Shown here: piece after piece, positions 29,514 to 38,852 of the stretch
How the letters are laid out: every line of letters begins with the position of its first letter
Numbering within the stretch: the stretch's first letter is position 1
NCBI RefSeq assembly: GCF_027924565.1
Contig: NZ_AP027041.1
Coordinates: 496,001 to 560,000, forward strand
Direction: 5' to 3'
Length of the DNA: 64,000 nucleotides
DNA from: Lysobacter auxotrophicus
GTDB taxonomy: Bacteria > Pseudomonadota > Gammaproteobacteria > Xanthomonadales > Xanthomonadaceae
Program-made: the position numbers and the translations under genes
Notes under the pieces: model-generated
What the model saw: only the letters and a program-made list of their open reading frames with translations
The model's database searches: none
Told to the model about the DNA's origin: nothing

Positions 29514-30482
29514 ATGGAACGCATCGAACGCATCCACGCCCTCCACCGCATCCTCAGCGCCGCGCGCTATCCGGTCACGGTGCAGCGGCTGCAGGAAGAC
29601 CTGGAATGCTCGCGCGCCACCGTCTATCGCGACCTGGCGTACCTGCGCGATTACCTGATGGCGCCGGTGGTGGGCAATGGCGAGGCGGGCTTCCGCTACG
29701 ACCACAGCGAAGGCGAGCGCTTCGAACTGCCCGGTTTGTGGCTCAGTTCCGAGGAGCTGCACTCGCTGCTCGCCGCGCAACAACTGCTCGTGCGCAGTGG
29801 CGGCGGCGTGCTGTCCAACGCCCTGGCGCCGCTGCAGCATCGCATCGAGAAACTGCTGGACGAGCACGCCGGCGGTCGTCGCGTGCCGGTGGAGCGCGTC
29901 CGCGTGATCCCGCATCGCACGCGCCGGCTCGACGAAACCGCCTTCCGCACGGTCGCGACGGCGGTGCTCGATCGCAAGCAGCTGAGCTTCGAGTACCGCG
30001 CGCGCTCCACCGACGAGCAGACGCGCCGCACGGTGTCGCCGCAGCGGCTGACGCATTACCGCGAGAACTGGTACCTCGACGCGTGGGACCACAACCGCGA
30101 GGCATTGCGCAGCTTCGCGGTGGACCGCATCAGCGCGGCGAAGCTGTCGGAGACGGCGGCGCGCGACGTGCCCGACGAGGAACTCGACAAGCACCTGGCG
30201 TCGAGCTACGGCATTTTTTCCGGCGCGCCCAAGGGCTGGGCGACGATCGTGTTCACGCCGAAGGCCGCGCGCTGGGTGGCGGACGAGCACTGGCATTCGC
30301 AGCAGCAGGGCCGCTTCCTGCCGGATGGCCGCTACGAGCTGAAGGTGCCCTACAGCGCCGGGCGCGAGCTGCTGATGGACGTCATGCATTACGGCAGCGA
30401 TGCGGAGATCGTCGAGCCGCCGGTGCTGCGCGAACAGGCGCGGGCCTTGCTGCAGCTGGCGTTGAGCAATTACGACCGGTGA
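29514..30482 (+). CDS. WYL-domain transcriptional regulator (YafY/PafC type)
   Basis: 322 residues. An N-terminal winged helix-turn-helix of HTH_11 type ('RIERIHALHRILSAARYPVTVQRL', 'LECSRATVYRDLAYLRDYL') is followed by a WYL domain ('AVLDRKQLSFEYRARSTDEQT', 'VSPQRLTHYRENWYLDAWDHNREALRSFAVDRI') and a WCX-type C-terminal extension ending 'LREQARALLQLALSNYD'. The W-Y-L triad is present in 'ENWYLDAW'. WYL proteins often sense nucleic acid or small ligands and act in stress or DNA-damage control. Stands alone; the target is unknown. Confidence 0.88.
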   Translation: MERIERIHALHRILSAARYPVTVQRLQEDLECSRATVYRDLAYLRDYLMAPVVGNGEAGFRYDHSEGERFELPGLWLSSEELHSLLAAQQLLVRSGGGVLSNALAPLQHRIEKLLDEHAGGRRVPVERVRVIPHRTRRLDETAFRTVATAVLDRKQLSFEYRARSTDEQTRRTVSPQRLTHYRENWYLDAWDHNREALRSFAVDRISAAKLSETAARDVPDEELDKHLASSYGIFSGAPKGWATIVFTPKAARWVADEHWHSQQQGRFLPDGRYELKVPYSAGRELLMDVMHYGSDAEIVEPPVLREQARALLQLALSNYDR

Positions 30483-30491
30483 GATTTCGAT

Positions 30492-30561
30492 CCCTCTCCC
30501 TTCCGAGAGGGGGGTGAGCGGGGCGGTCTGAACCCGGGTGCGCTTCGCTTACCCGGGCTAC
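30492..30561. repeat. two adjacent palindromic repeats: CCCTCTC/GAGAGGG and a SMAG-like REP
   Basis: A CCCTCTC-GAGAGGG hairpin (30492-30511) with a GGGGTGAG tail, then an inverted SMAG-like copy (30533-30561) reading CCCGGGTGCGCTTCGCTTA...GGGCTAC. Both families recur elsewhere in the window. They follow the WYL gene and may end its transcript. Confidence 0.75.
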
Positions 30562-30662
30562 AACGGCCGCCTCGCCATCCCGGATCCCGAGCCCCCGCTT
30601 CACCGTCGCAACCCCTGAGACCCCGCGCCCGCAGGCTGGCTCCATTCCAACGGAGACCCGCC

Positions 30663-30962
30663 ATGCAGACCCGTTCCGACCTTCATTCCGGCCTCGACGT
30701 CCTGATGCGCCATGCCGTCGCCATCGGCGTCGCGATCGTCGCGCTGCTGCCGGCCGCGCGGGGTTTCAGCCCGACCTTCGGCTGGATGCCGCTGTGGCTG
30801 GTCGCCATGCCGCTGTGCGCCTGGTGGGCGCTGCACCGTTTCCGCGTGCCGGTGCGCGAAGCCGACGCGGTCGTGCCCGCCCGCACTCGCCGCCGCGCCG
30901 GGGCGCAGGCCCGTCGCCGGCGCGCCTCGACGGCCCGCGGCCGGCATTCGCAGGCGGCCTGA
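30663..30962 (+). CDS. small membrane protein with basic tail, unknown function
   Basis: 99 residues: two hydrophobic helices ('LMRHAVAIGVAIVALLPAARG', 'FGWMPLWLVAMPLCAWWAL'), then 'HRFRVPVREAD' and an Arg/Ala-rich C-terminus ('RTRRRAGAQARRRRASTARGR') that should lie in the cytoplasm and could bind nucleic acid or lipid head groups. ACGGAGA with 7-nt spacing supports the ATG. The 100 bp to the next gene hold a TAGCGT -10-like box at 31026. Confidence 0.6.
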   Translation: MQTRSDLHSGLDVLMRHAVAIGVAIVALLPAARGFSPTFGWMPLWLVAMPLCAWWALHRFRVPVREADAVVPARTRRRAGAQARRRRASTARGRHSQAA

Positions 30963-31062
30963 GCAGCCGCCCGCTCCGGCACAGTGCGGCGACGCCGGCG
31001 TCGGCGGCGGCCGTCGCGCGCTGTGCTAGCGTTCCGGGTCCACTCATGCACCCGGAGCGCCG

Positions 31063-33183
31063 ATGTCGAAGCTGTCGATCGCCTGCCAGAGTCTGGTGAT
31101 GTCCGCAGGCCTTGCGGCTGCGTCGCTGGCCGGCGCCGCACCCAAGGAGTCCCCCGCCGTGTCCGCCGATCCCTACGCCTGGCTCGAAGACGTCACCGCC
31201 GAGCGTTCGCTCGACTGGGTTCGCGCGCATAACGCCCAGGCCGAAGCCGAACTGGCCACATCGAAGCAGTTCGCGCAGCTCGAATCCGACATCCGCGCCA
31301 TCCTCGATTCCGACGCCAAGATCCCCGGCGTGGAGAAGATCGGCGACTACTACTACAACTTCTGGAAGGACAAGCAGCACGAGCGCGGCCTGTGGCGGCG
31401 CACGACGCTGGAGGAATACCGCAAGGCCTCGCCGAAGTGGGAAACCGTCGTCGACCTGGACGCCCTGAACAAGGCCGAAGGCGAGAACTGGGTGTGGCAC
31501 GGCGTCGATTGCCTGCGTCCGGATTACACGCGCTGCCTCATCGCGCTCTCGCGCGGGGGCGCCGATGCCGACGTCACGCGCGAATTCGACCTGTCGACCA
31601 AGTCGTGGGTGAAGGACGGCTTCTTCCGCGACGAGGCCAAGGGCGCGCTGGGCTGGATCGATCGCGACACGGTGTACGTCTACACCGACTTCGGCGCGGG
31701 CTCGATGACCAGCTCGGGCTATCCGCGCGTCGTCAAGGAATGGAAGCGCGGCACGCCGCTCGACCAGGCGCGCGTGGTGTACGAAGGCAAGCCGACCGAC
31801 ATGTACATCGCGGCCCTGCGCGACCACACGCCGGGCTTCGAGCGCGACTTCGTCAGCCGCACGCTGGCGTTCTACAACGACGAGCTGTACCTGCGCGGCG
31901 CGGACGGCAAGCTCGCCAAGATCGACGTGCCCAATTCGGTCAGCAAGTCGGTGCATCGCGAATGGCTGCTGCTCGAACTTCGCGAACCGTATGAAGCCGG
32001 CGGCAAGACCTGGCCGGCCGGCAGCCTGATCGCGACGAACTTCGACGCCTTCATGGCCGGCAAGCGCGAGTTCACTGCGCTGTTCACGCCGACGCAGCGC
32101 ACGTCGCTGTCGAGCTACACGTGGACGAAGTCGCACCTGGTGCTCAACGTCCTGGACGACGTCAAGAACCGCCTGAGCGTGCTCACGCCGGCGGCGACGG
32201 GCGACTGGAAGCGCAGCGAGTTCACCGGCGCGCCGACGTTCGGCACGCTCGCCGTGTCGGCCGTCGATGCGGACGAAAGCGATGCGGTGTGGCTCACCGC
32301 CACCGATTACCTGACGCCGACGACGCTGTCGCTCGCGCAGATCGGCGCGACGCCTGAAGTGCTCAAGACGATGCCGGTGTTCTTCGATGCCTCATCGAGC
32401 GTCATCGAACAGCATTTCGCCACGTCGAAGGACGGCACGCGCGTGCCGTACTTCCTCGTCCGCCCGGAGGACCTGAAGCTCGACGGCACCGCGCCGACGC
32501 TGCTGTACGGCTACGGCGGCTTCGAGATCTCGCTGACGCCGGCGTATTCGGGCAGCGTGGGCAAGGGCTGGCTGGAGAAGGGCGGCGTCTACGCGGTGGC
32601 GAACATCCGCGGCGGCGGCGAGTACGGCCCGCGCTGGCACCAGGCCGCGCTGAAGGCCAATCGCCACAAGGCCTACGAGGACTTCGCAGCGGTCGCGCAG
32701 GACCTGATCGCACGCAAGGTGACCTCGACCCCGCATCTGGGCATCCAGGGCGGCAGCAACGGCGGCCTGCTCACCGGCAACATGCTCACGCAGTATCCGG
32801 AGCTGTTCGGCGCCGTCGTCGTGCAGGTGCCGCTGCTGGACATGAAGCGCTACAGCCACCTGCTGGCCGGCGCGTCGTGGATGGCCGAGTACGGCGATCC
32901 GGACACGGCCGACTGGGACTACATCCGCACCTTCTCGCCGTACCACCTGTTCGACGCGAAGAAGACCTATCCGCCGGCGCTGTTCATGACGTCCACGCGC
33001 GACGACCGCGTGCACCCGGGCCACGCCCGCAAGATGGCGGCCAAGATGCTCGAAGCCGGCAAGGACGTGCGCTACTACGAGAACATCGAAGGCGGCCACG
33101 GCGGTTCGGCCAACAACGCGCAGGCCGCGCACATGAGCGCCCTGGCGTTCACGTTCCTCTGGAACGAGCTGGCCGACAAGTAA
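31063..33183 (+). CDS. prolyl oligopeptidase, S9A family, exported
   Basis: Serine peptidase cutting short peptides after proline. The 706-residue protein has a signal peptide (about residues 1-26, ending 'LAGAA'), a seven-blade beta-propeller and a C-terminal alpha/beta hydrolase. Catalytic residues: Ser565 in 'IQGGSNGGLLTGNML', Asp in 'TSTRDDRVHPGHARKM', and His679 in 'IEGGHGGSANN'. 'PYAWLEDVTAERSLDWVRAHN' is the usual N-terminal block. A GGAG ribosome site precedes the ATG. Followed by a second, related peptidase, probably for periplasmic or extracellular peptide use. Confidence 0.93.
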   Translation: MSKLSIACQSLVMSAGLAAASLAGAAPKESPAVSADPYAWLEDVTAERSLDWVRAHNAQAEAELATSKQFAQLESDIRAILDSDAKIPGVEKIGDYYYNFWKDKQHERGLWRRTTLEEYRKASPKWETVVDLDALNKAEGENWVWHGVDCLRPDYTRCLIALSRGGADADVTREFDLSTKSWVKDGFFRDEAKGALGWIDRDTVYVYTDFGAGSMTSSGYPRVVKEWKRGTPLDQARVVYEGKPTDMYIAALRDHTPGFERDFVSRTLAFYNDELYLRGADGKLAKIDVPNSVSKSVHREWLLLELREPYEAGGKTWPAGSLIATNFDAFMAGKREFTALFTPTQRTSLSSYTWTKSHLVLNVLDDVKNRLSVLTPAATGDWKRSEFTGAPTFGTLAVSAVDADESDAVWLTATDYLTPTTLSLAQIGATPEVLKTMPVFFDASSSVIEQHFATSKDGTRVPYFLVRPEDLKLDGTAPTLLYGYGGFEISLTPAYSGSVGKGWLEKGGVYAVANIRGGGEYGPRWHQAALKANRHKAYEDFAAVAQDLIARKVTSTPHLGIQGGSNGGLLTGNMLTQYPELFGAVVVQVPLLDMKRYSHLLAGASWMAEYGDPDTADWDYIRTFSPYHLFDAKKTYPPALFMTSTRDDRVHPGHARKMAAKMLEAGKDVRYYENIEGGHGGSANNAQAAHMSALAFTFLWNELADK

Positions 33184-33192
33184 GGCGCCTTG

Positions 33193-33221
33193 CCCTCCTC
33201 TCGCCGCAGGCGGGAGGAGGG
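33193..33221. terminator. long GC hairpin between the two S9 peptidase genes
   Basis: Arms CCCTCCTCTCGCC and GGCGGGAGGAGGG pair over 13 bp with one mismatch and a 3-nt loop, 10 bp after the stop codon. There is no T-run. Related in style to the CCCTCTCCC repeats at 35426 and 53891. Confidence 0.5.
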
Positions 33222-33262
33222 ACGTCCGACCACGTTGTCCAACGCACAACCGGACCCCATCC

Positions 33263-35401
33263 ATGAATCCGACTCACCTGCTTCTTTCGGCCCTCCTCAT
33301 GAGCACGACCGCCACCACCCTCGCCGCCACCGCCACGCCGCCCGACGCCGCGAAGAAGCCGCACGTGGTGAAGGCGCCGTTCGGTGCGCAGCGCAACGAC
33401 GAGTACTACTGGCTACGCGACGACGCCCGCCAGAACCCGGAAATGCTGGCGTACCTCAACGCCGAGAACGCCTACGCCGACGCGGTGATGGCGCCGCTGA
33501 AGCCGCTGGAAAACAAGCTGTACGAGGAAATCGTCGGCCGCATCAAGCAGGACGACAGCTCGGTGCCGTACCGCGAACGCGGCCACTGGTACTACAGCCG
33601 CTTCGAAACCGGCCAGGACTACCCGGTCTACGCGCGCCGCGCCGGCACGATGGACGCACCGGAGCAGGTGCTGCTCGACGTCAACCAGATGGCCGCGGGC
33701 AAGGACTATTTCAGCGTCGGCGACTGGGAAGTCAGCCAGGACAACAAGCTGCTCGCATGGGCCGAGGACGCGGTGGGCCGCCGGCAGTACGTCATCCGCT
33801 TCAAGAACCTGGAAACCGGCGAGGTCTACAGCGACCAGATCAAGGGCGTGTCGCCGAACCTGGTGTGGGCGGACGACAACAAGACGCTGTTCTACGTCGA
33901 GAACGACCCGGAAACGCTGCTCACCGTGCGCGTGAAGAAGCACGTGCTCCGCACGCCGTCGTCGAAGGACGTGCTGGTGTACGAGGAGAAGGACGACAGC
34001 TTCTACATGGGCATCGACCGCTCGCGCGACGACCGCTTCATCTGCATCGGCGTGGAAAGCACCGTGTCGAGCGAAATGCGTTGCGCGCCGGCGTCGAACC
34101 CGGAGAAGTTCACCGTGCTCGCGCCGCGCGAGCGCGACGTCGAATACCAGGCGGACCATCTCGGCGACCGCTGGGTGATCCGTACCAACGAAGGCGGCGC
34201 GGCGAACTTCAAGCTGATGACGGCGCCGTCGGATGCGACCTCGCGCAAGCAGTGGAAGGAATGGGTGCCGCATCGCGACGACGTCTTCATCGAAGGCTTC
34301 GAACTGTTCGACGGCTTCACCACCATCGCCGAGCGTTCCGATGCGCTGGAACGCCTGCGCGTGCTCAAGAACGACGGCACCGAGGAATACGTGAAGGCCG
34401 ACGAGCCGGCGTATTCGATGGGGCTGTCGACCAATTCCGAGCACGACACGCCGTGGCTGCGCTACAGCTACACCTCGCTGACCACGCCGGGCACGACGTA
34501 CGAAGTCAACGTGCTCACCGGCGAGCGCAAGCTGCTCAAGCGCGAGCCGGTGATCGGCTACGACCCGGAGAAGTACGTCACCGAACGCGTGTGGGCGACC
34601 GCCCGCGACGGCGTGAAGGTGCCGGTGTCGCTGGTCTACAAAAAGGGCTTCGAGAAGAACGGCAAGGCCGCGATGCTGCAGTACGCCTACGGTAGCTATG
34701 GCAGTTCGACCGATCCGCGCTTCAACGGCCCGGTGGTGAGCCTGCTCGACCGCGGCATGGTGTACGCGATCGCGCACATCCGCGGTGGCCAGGAAATGGG
34801 CCGCAAGTGGTACGACGACGGCAAGCTGTTCCACAAGAAGAACACCTTCACCGACTTCATCGACGTCACCGACGATCTGGTGAAGCAGGGTTACGCGGCG
34901 AAGGACCGCGTCGCCGCGTACGGCGGCAGCGCCGGCGGCCTGCTGATGGGCGCGATTTCCAACATGGCGCCGGACCGCTACCGCGTGATCCTCTCGCAGG
35001 TGCCGTTCGTGGACGTCGTCACGACGATGCTCGATCCGACCATCCCGCTCACCACCAACGAATACGACGAGTGGGGCAATCCGGAAAAGAAGGAGTACTA
35101 CGACTACATGCTGTCGTACTCCCCGTACGACAACCTGTCCAGGCAGGCGTACCCGTCGATGTTCGTCGGCACCGGCCTGTGGGATTCGCAGGTGCAGTAT
35201 TGGGAACCGGCGAAGTACGTCGCCCGCCTGCGCGACCTCGACCAGGGCCAGGCGCCGATCGTGTTCCGCACCAACATGGACGCCGGCCACGGTGGCAAGT
35301 CGGGCCGTTTCCGCCGCTACCGCGAACTGTCGGAGATGTACGCCTTCATGCTCGACCAGCTGGGCGTGCCCGCCACGCCGGCGGCAACGGCGTCGAAGTA
35401 G
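33263..35401 (+). CDS. oligopeptidase B-like S9A peptidase, exported
   Basis: 712 residues, S9A family of oligopeptidase B type, which cuts after Arg/Lys. The signal peptide ends near 'TTLAATA'. Conserved N-terminal 'NDEYYWLRDDARQNPEMLAYLNAEN', propeller, then the hydrolase domain with 'AHIRGGQEMGRKWYDDGK', Ser556 in 'AAYGGSAGGLLMGAI', Asp641 in 'TGLWDSQVQYWEPAKYVA', and His676 in 'DAGHGGKSGRF'. The last three motifs are strongly PtrB-like. Export is unusual compared with cytosolic E. coli PtrB but common among xanthomonads. It lies 80 bp after the prolyl oligopeptidase gene. Confidence 0.92.
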   Translation: MNPTHLLLSALLMSTTATTLAATATPPDAAKKPHVVKAPFGAQRNDEYYWLRDDARQNPEMLAYLNAENAYADAVMAPLKPLENKLYEEIVGRIKQDDSSVPYRERGHWYYSRFETGQDYPVYARRAGTMDAPEQVLLDVNQMAAGKDYFSVGDWEVSQDNKLLAWAEDAVGRRQYVIRFKNLETGEVYSDQIKGVSPNLVWADDNKTLFYVENDPETLLTVRVKKHVLRTPSSKDVLVYEEKDDSFYMGIDRSRDDRFICIGVESTVSSEMRCAPASNPEKFTVLAPRERDVEYQADHLGDRWVIRTNEGGAANFKLMTAPSDATSRKQWKEWVPHRDDVFIEGFELFDGFTTIAERSDALERLRVLKNDGTEEYVKADEPAYSMGLSTNSEHDTPWLRYSYTSLTTPGTTYEVNVLTGERKLLKREPVIGYDPEKYVTERVWATARDGVKVPVSLVYKKGFEKNGKAAMLQYAYGSYGSSTDPRFNGPVVSLLDRGMVYAIAHIRGGQEMGRKWYDDGKLFHKKNTFTDFIDVTDDLVKQGYAAKDRVAAYGGSAGGLLMGAISNMAPDRYRVILSQVPFVDVVTTMLDPTIPLTTNEYDEWGNPEKKEYYDYMLSYSPYDNLSRQAYPSMFVGTGLWDSQVQYWEPAKYVARLRDLDQGQAPIVFRTNMDAGHGGKSGRFRRYRELSEMYAFMLDQLGVPATPAATASK

Positions 35402-35425
35402 GTTCCAAGGCACCGAGCGCTTGAG

Positions 35426-35460
35426 CCCCTCTCCCGCCGGGAGAGGGGTTGGGGTGAGGG
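35426..35460. repeat. CCCCTCTCCC-type palindromic repeat
   Basis: CCCCTCTCCCGCCGGGAGAG hairpin followed by GGGTTGGGGTGAGGG; the same sequence with minor changes is at 53891-53920. It follows the oligopeptidase gene and probably forms a terminator. Confidence 0.7.
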
Positions 35461-35502
35461 TCGGAGCACGATGGCGGCCAGCACTCGGGATCCCCGACTT
35501 CC

Positions 35503-35508
35503 TATGAT
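35503..35508 (+). promoter_or_regulatory. -10 box 6 nt before the YbaN-like GTG start (leaderless candidate)
   Basis: TATGAT (5 of 6 matches to TATAAT) at 35503-35508, then TCATCC, then GTG at 35515. Confidence 0.5.
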
Positions 35509-35514
35509 TCATCC

Positions 35515-35928
35515 GTGACCACAGCCCCCGACTCCCCGCCGCCCCCCAAAGTCCGCTTCCGCTGGGCCTGGTGGCTGCTCGCCTACACCAGCCTGATGCT
35601 CGGCGTCATCGGCATCGTCGTACCGGGACTGCCGACGGTGCCGTTCGTGCTGTTGTCGGCCTTCGCCGCGGCGCGCGGCTCGCGGAAGCTGCACGAGCGC
35701 CTGCTGGCGCATCCGCGCTTCGGTCCGATGATCCGCGACTGGCAGGCGCACGGCGCGGTGTCGCGGCGTGCGAAGCGGCTGGCCGTGTCGATGATGGCCG
35801 CCTGCGCGGTGATCATGTTCCTCACCGCCCCGCGCTGGTGGATGGCCGCGACCGGCACCGCGATCATGACCATCGTCGCGATCTGGCTCTGGCGTCGCCC
35901 CGAACCGCCGGCTCCGCCCGGCATTTGA
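35515..35928 (+). CDS. YbaN family (DUF454) inner-membrane protein
   Basis: 137 residues. The DUF454 pattern is clear: 'RWAWWLLAYTSLMLGVIGIVVPGLPTVPFVLLSAFAAARGS' followed by 'LHERLLAHPRFGPMIRDWQAHGAVSRRAKRLAV' and two more transmembrane helices. The function of the family is not known. The GTG start is set by the -10 box at 35503 and by the frame; there is no ATG before the first helix. A separate transcript from lptM-dapF is likely, since lptM has its own -10 box. Confidence 0.85.
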   Translation: MTTAPDSPPPPKVRFRWAWWLLAYTSLMLGVIGIVVPGLPTVPFVLLSAFAAARGSRKLHERLLAHPRFGPMIRDWQAHGAVSRRAKRLAVSMMAACAVIMFLTAPRWWMAATGTAIMTIVAIWLWRRPEPPAPPGI

Positions 35929-35952
35929 CGACCCATCCCGCGCCTTGCGGGC

Positions 35953-35958
35953 TACACT
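35953..35958 (+). promoter_or_regulatory. -10-like box 6 nt before the lptM ATG (leaderless candidate)
   Basis: TACACT at 35953-35958, then TCGGGC, then ATG at 35965. Confidence 0.45.
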
Positions 35959-35964
35959 TCGGGC

Positions 35965-36249
35965 ATGAATCCCGTCCGAATTTCCGCCGCTGCGTTCCTC
36001 CTCGCCCTGCCGCTGATGCTGTCGGCCTGCGGCAACAAGGGCCCATTGATCCTGCCGCCCAAGAGCGTGCCGCAGGTCGTGATGCCGTCCGATGCGCCGC
36101 CGGCGCAGGACGCGCAACAGATCGGCGATCCCAGCGATTCGCTCGACCAGGCGCCCAAGGCCGGCGACACCAACGCCGACACGGACCTGAAGGACGACGG
36201 CGATCCGGATCCGCCGGAAAACACGGACACCAACACCGACATCCCGTAA
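35965..36249 (+). CDS. lptM: LptM-like small lipoprotein (YifL family)
   Basis: 94 residues. Lipoprotein signal with lipobox 'LSAC' (Cys22) followed at once by 'GNKGPLILPPK', the C-G-x-K-G-P-L-x-L-P signature of LptM, which helps LptD mature in the outer membrane. The rest is an acidic low-complexity tail rich in Asp, Thr, Asn and Pro, longer than in E. coli. Directly upstream of dapF, the usual place in gammaproteobacteria. First gene of the lptM-dapF-DUF484-xerC run. Confidence 0.82.
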   Translation: MNPVRISAAAFLLALPLMLSACGNKGPLILPPKSVPQVVMPSDAPPAQDAQQIGDPSDSLDQAPKAGDTNADTDLKDDGDPDPPENTDTNTDIP

Positions 36250-36261
36250 CGGACTGCGACG

Positions 36262-37107
36262 ATGACGCTGCGTTTCACCAAGATGCATGGCGCGGGCAAC
36301 GATTTCGTCGTGCTCGATCTGCGCGGCGACGTGGCCGAGCCCGGCGCCGCGCTGTGCCGCGCGCTCGCCGACCGCCACACGGGCGTGGGCTGCGACCAGA
36401 TCCTGACCGTCGAACGCAGCGACGGCGCCGCCGCGGCGCGCTATCGCATCTGGAACGCGGACGGCTCGTCCTCGCAGCAGTGCGGCAATGGCGCGCGCTG
36501 CATCGCGGCGTGGGTCGTGCGCGATGCGCAGGCGCGCGGCGAGGCGATCGGCGACGAGTTCGTGCTCGACAGCCCGGTCGGCGCGCACGCGGTCACGCGC
36601 TTGGATGGCGGGCGTTTCCGCATCGAAATGGGCCTGCCGCGCTTCGCGCCGAACAGCATCCCGCTGCACGGTTTCGAAGGCGCGCAGGACGAATACGTGC
36701 TGTACCACAACGATGCGCTGTTCACTTTCGGCGCCGTGTCGATGGGCAATCCGCACGCGGTGATCGAAGTCGACGACATCGACCACGCGCCGGTCGAGAC
36801 CGTCGCGCCCGTGCTGCAGTCGCATCCGGCGTTTCCGGAATCGGTGAACGTCGGCTTCGCCCAGGTCGAATCGCGCAACCGCATCCGCCTGCGCGTGTAC
36901 GAACGCGGCGTCGGCGAGACGCTGGCCTGCGGCAGCGGCGCATGCGCGGCCGCGGCAGTGCTGATGCGCCGCGGCCGCGTGGATCGCGATGTCACCGTCG
37001 CGCTGCCCGGCGGCGAGCTGCGCATCGTGTGGCCCGCGGACGACGCGCCGCTGACGATGTCGGGCCCGACCGCATTCGTGTTCGAAGGGGAGTGGAACCA
37101 TGAATGA
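36262..37107 (+). CDS. dapF: diaminopimelate epimerase
   Basis: Interconverts LL- and meso-diaminopimelate for lysine and peptidoglycan synthesis. The 281-residue protein has '[14 protein letters not shown]', catalytic Cys74 in '[11 protein letters not shown]' and Cys223 in '[14 protein letters not shown]', plus '[12 protein letters not shown]' and '[10 protein letters not shown]'. Length is normal. The end overlaps the start of the DUF484 gene by 8 bp. Confidence 0.96.
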   Translation: MTLRFTKMHGAGNDFVVLDLRGDVAEPGAALCRALADRHTGVGCDQILTVERSDGAAAARYRIWNADGSSSQQCGNGARCIAAWVVRDAQARGEAIGDEFVLDSPVGAHAVTRLDGGRFRIEMGLPRFAPNSIPLHGFEGAQDEYVLYHNDALFTFGAVSMGNPHAVIEVDDIDHAPVETVAPVLQSHPAFPESVNVGFAQVESRNRIRLRVYERGVGETLACGSGACAAAAVLMRRGRVDRDVTVALPGGELRIVWPADDAPLTMSGPTAFVFEGEWNHE

Positions 37108-37774
37108 AACCCAGGAAAAGCTCGGCGCGCACGAAGTAGCGGCGTTCCTGCGCCGGCATCCGCGCTTCCTGCAGCAGTTTCCCGACCTGGCGGTGACGCT
37201 CGTCGTGCCGCGCGAGGAAGGTTCGGCGGCATCGCTCGCCAGCTATCAACTGGAAGTGTTGCGCGACAAGAACCGCGAGCTCTCGCGCCGCCTGCAGGAG
37301 CTGTTCGCCAACGCGCAGGAAAACGAACGCCTGTCGGTCCGCACGCACCAGCTCACGCTTGCGCTCATGCGCCAGAACAGCGCCGCGGACACCCTGCGGG
37401 CGATGGCCGCGACGCTGGCCGAGGATTTCAACGGCGATCTCGTGCGCCTGGTCGTGTTCCGCCCGGTGGATGGGCTGGAAGCCACCGAGTGGTTGCAGGT
37501 CATCGCGCAGGACGATGCGCGCCTGCAGCCGTTCCGCGATTGCCTCGCCGACGGCGAGCCGCTGTGCGGCCGCCTGCAGCCCGAAAAGCATGCGCTGCTG
37601 TACGGCGTACGCGCCGAGGACGTGCAATCGACCGCGCTTCTGCCGCTGCCGGGCGTCGGCCTGATCGCGGTGGGCAGCCGCGACGCGAATCGTTTCTTCC
37701 CCGGCATGGGCACGCTGTTCCTGCGGATGATGGGCGAGTCGCTCGCGACGGCGCTGAAGCGTTTCGAGGGTTGA
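37100..37774 (+). CDS. DUF484 family protein (GAF-like fold)
   Basis: 224 residues. The N-terminus '[20 protein letters not shown]' is the standard DUF484 opening, followed by a coiled coil ('[28 protein letters not shown]') and a GAF-like C-terminal domain ending 'LGIG...[24 protein letters not shown]'. Function is unknown; it lies between dapF and xerC in many gammaproteobacteria. It overlaps dapF by 8 bp, and 30 bp separate it from xerC. Confidence 0.88.
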   Translation: MNETQEKLGAHEVAAFLRRHPRFLQQFPDLAVTLVVPREEGSAASLASYQLEVLRDKNRELSRRLQELFANAQENERLSVRTHQLTLALMRQNSAADTLRAMAATLAEDFNGDLVRLVVFRPVDGLEATEWLQVIAQDDARLQPFRDCLADGEPLCGRLQPEKHALLYGVRAEDVQSTALLPLPGVGLIAVGSRDANRFFPGMGTLFLRMMGESLATALKRFEG

Positions 37775-37804
37775 TGGACGGCGACGTGCGATGAGCGTGC
37801 GGAC

Positions 37805-38719
37805 ATGACTTCGCAAGCACGCGAAACGCCGCCCGTTGCCGACATCGAGGATTACCTCGCGCACCTGCAGGTCGAGCGCCGCATGTCCGCGCACACGCTC
37901 GATGCGTATCGTCGCGACCTCCTTGCGCTCGCGCAGTGGGCGCAGCACGACGGCAGTGACGTCGCCACGCTGCACGCCGAACAGCTGCGTGCGTTCGTCG
38001 CCGCCGAGCATCGCCGCGGCCTGTCGCCCAAGAGCCTGCAACGTCGGCTGTCGGCATGTCGCAGCTTCTACGCCTGGCTTCTGAAGCAGGGACGCATCGC
38101 AGCCAGTCCCGCCGCATCGATCCGTTCGCCGAAAGCGCCACGCAAGTTGCCGCAGGTGCTCGATCCGGACGAAGCCAAGGCGCTGGTCGAAGTCCCGACG
38201 GATGCGCCGCTTGGCCTGCGCGACCGCGCGCTGCTGGAACTGTTCTATTCCTCCGGGCTGCGATTGTCGGAACTGTGCGCGCTGCGCTGGCGCGACCTGG
38301 ACCTTGGCGACGCGCTGGTGAACGTGCTCGGCAAGGGCAACAAGCAGCGCAGCGTGCCGCTCGGCTCGCATGCGCGCGCAGCGCTCGCGGAATGGCGGGC
38401 GTCGACCGGCGCGGCGAACGATGCGCACGTGTTCCCGGGCCGCGGTGGCGGCGCGATCACGCCGCGCGCGGTGCAGTTGCGCATGCGGCAACTCGCGCAG
38501 CAGCAGGGCCTGTTCAAGCGCGTGCATCCGCACCTGCTGCGGCATTCCTTCGCGAGCCACATCCTGGAATCCTCCGGCGACCTGCGCGGCGTGCAGGAAC
38601 TGCTCGGCCATGCGGATATCGCGACCACGCAGATCTACACGCACCTGGACTACCAGCACCTGGCGAAGGTGTACGACGCCGCGCACCCGCGGGCGAAGCG
38701 GAAGACCGGCGAAGGCTGA
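37805..38719 (+). CDS. xerC: tyrosine recombinase XerC
   Basis: Resolves chromosome dimers at dif with XerD before division. The 304-residue protein has the SAM-like core-binding domain ('IEDYLAHLQVERRMSAHTLDAYRRDL') and a catalytic domain with Arg153 in 'SSGLRLSELCALRW', Lys in 'GKGNKQRSVPL', His/Arg in 'HPHLLRHSFASHIL', His in 'ELLGHADIATTQIYTHL', and nucleophile Tyr278. Context dapF-DUF484-xerC identifies it as XerC rather than a phage integrase. Confidence 0.95.
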   Translation: MTSQARETPPVADIEDYLAHLQVERRMSAHTLDAYRRDLLALAQWAQHDGSDVATLHAEQLRAFVAAEHRRGLSPKSLQRRLSACRSFYAWLLKQGRIAASPAASIRSPKAPRKLPQVLDPDEAKALVEVPTDAPLGLRDRALLELFYSSGLRLSELCALRWRDLDLGDALVNVLGKGNKQRSVPLGSHARAALAEWRASTGAANDAHVFPGRGGGAITPRAVQLRMRQLAQQQGLFKRVHPHLLRHSFASHILESSGDLRGVQELLGHADIATTQIYTHLDYQHLAKVYDAAHPRAKRKTGEG

Positions 38720-38815
38720 ACGCTTCCGGTACGAGCGCAGCCCGCGAAGCCCTCTGGCGCTCCTCGCGCGCCTTTTCTGATTCGTCTCAATCCAATGCCG
38801 GCCGGCTCCGACTAG

Positions 38816-38835
38816 ATTTGCTTGCGCGGGCAAAT
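38816..38835. promoter_or_regulatory. inverted repeat ATTTGC-N8-GCAAAT upstream of the DUF3079 gene
   Basis: Perfect 6-bp arms in an otherwise GC-rich stretch, 17 bp before the ATG; the AT-rich arms stand out. Could be an operator overlapping the promoter. Confidence 0.4.
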
Positions 38836-38852
38836 ATCCAGTGGATCCGCTC

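Noticed and set aside
33413-35512. 699-codon open frame on the minus strand opposite the oligopeptidase B gene
   Set aside because: His/Arg/Val-rich shadow product with no motif; the opposite strand has all catalytic residues.
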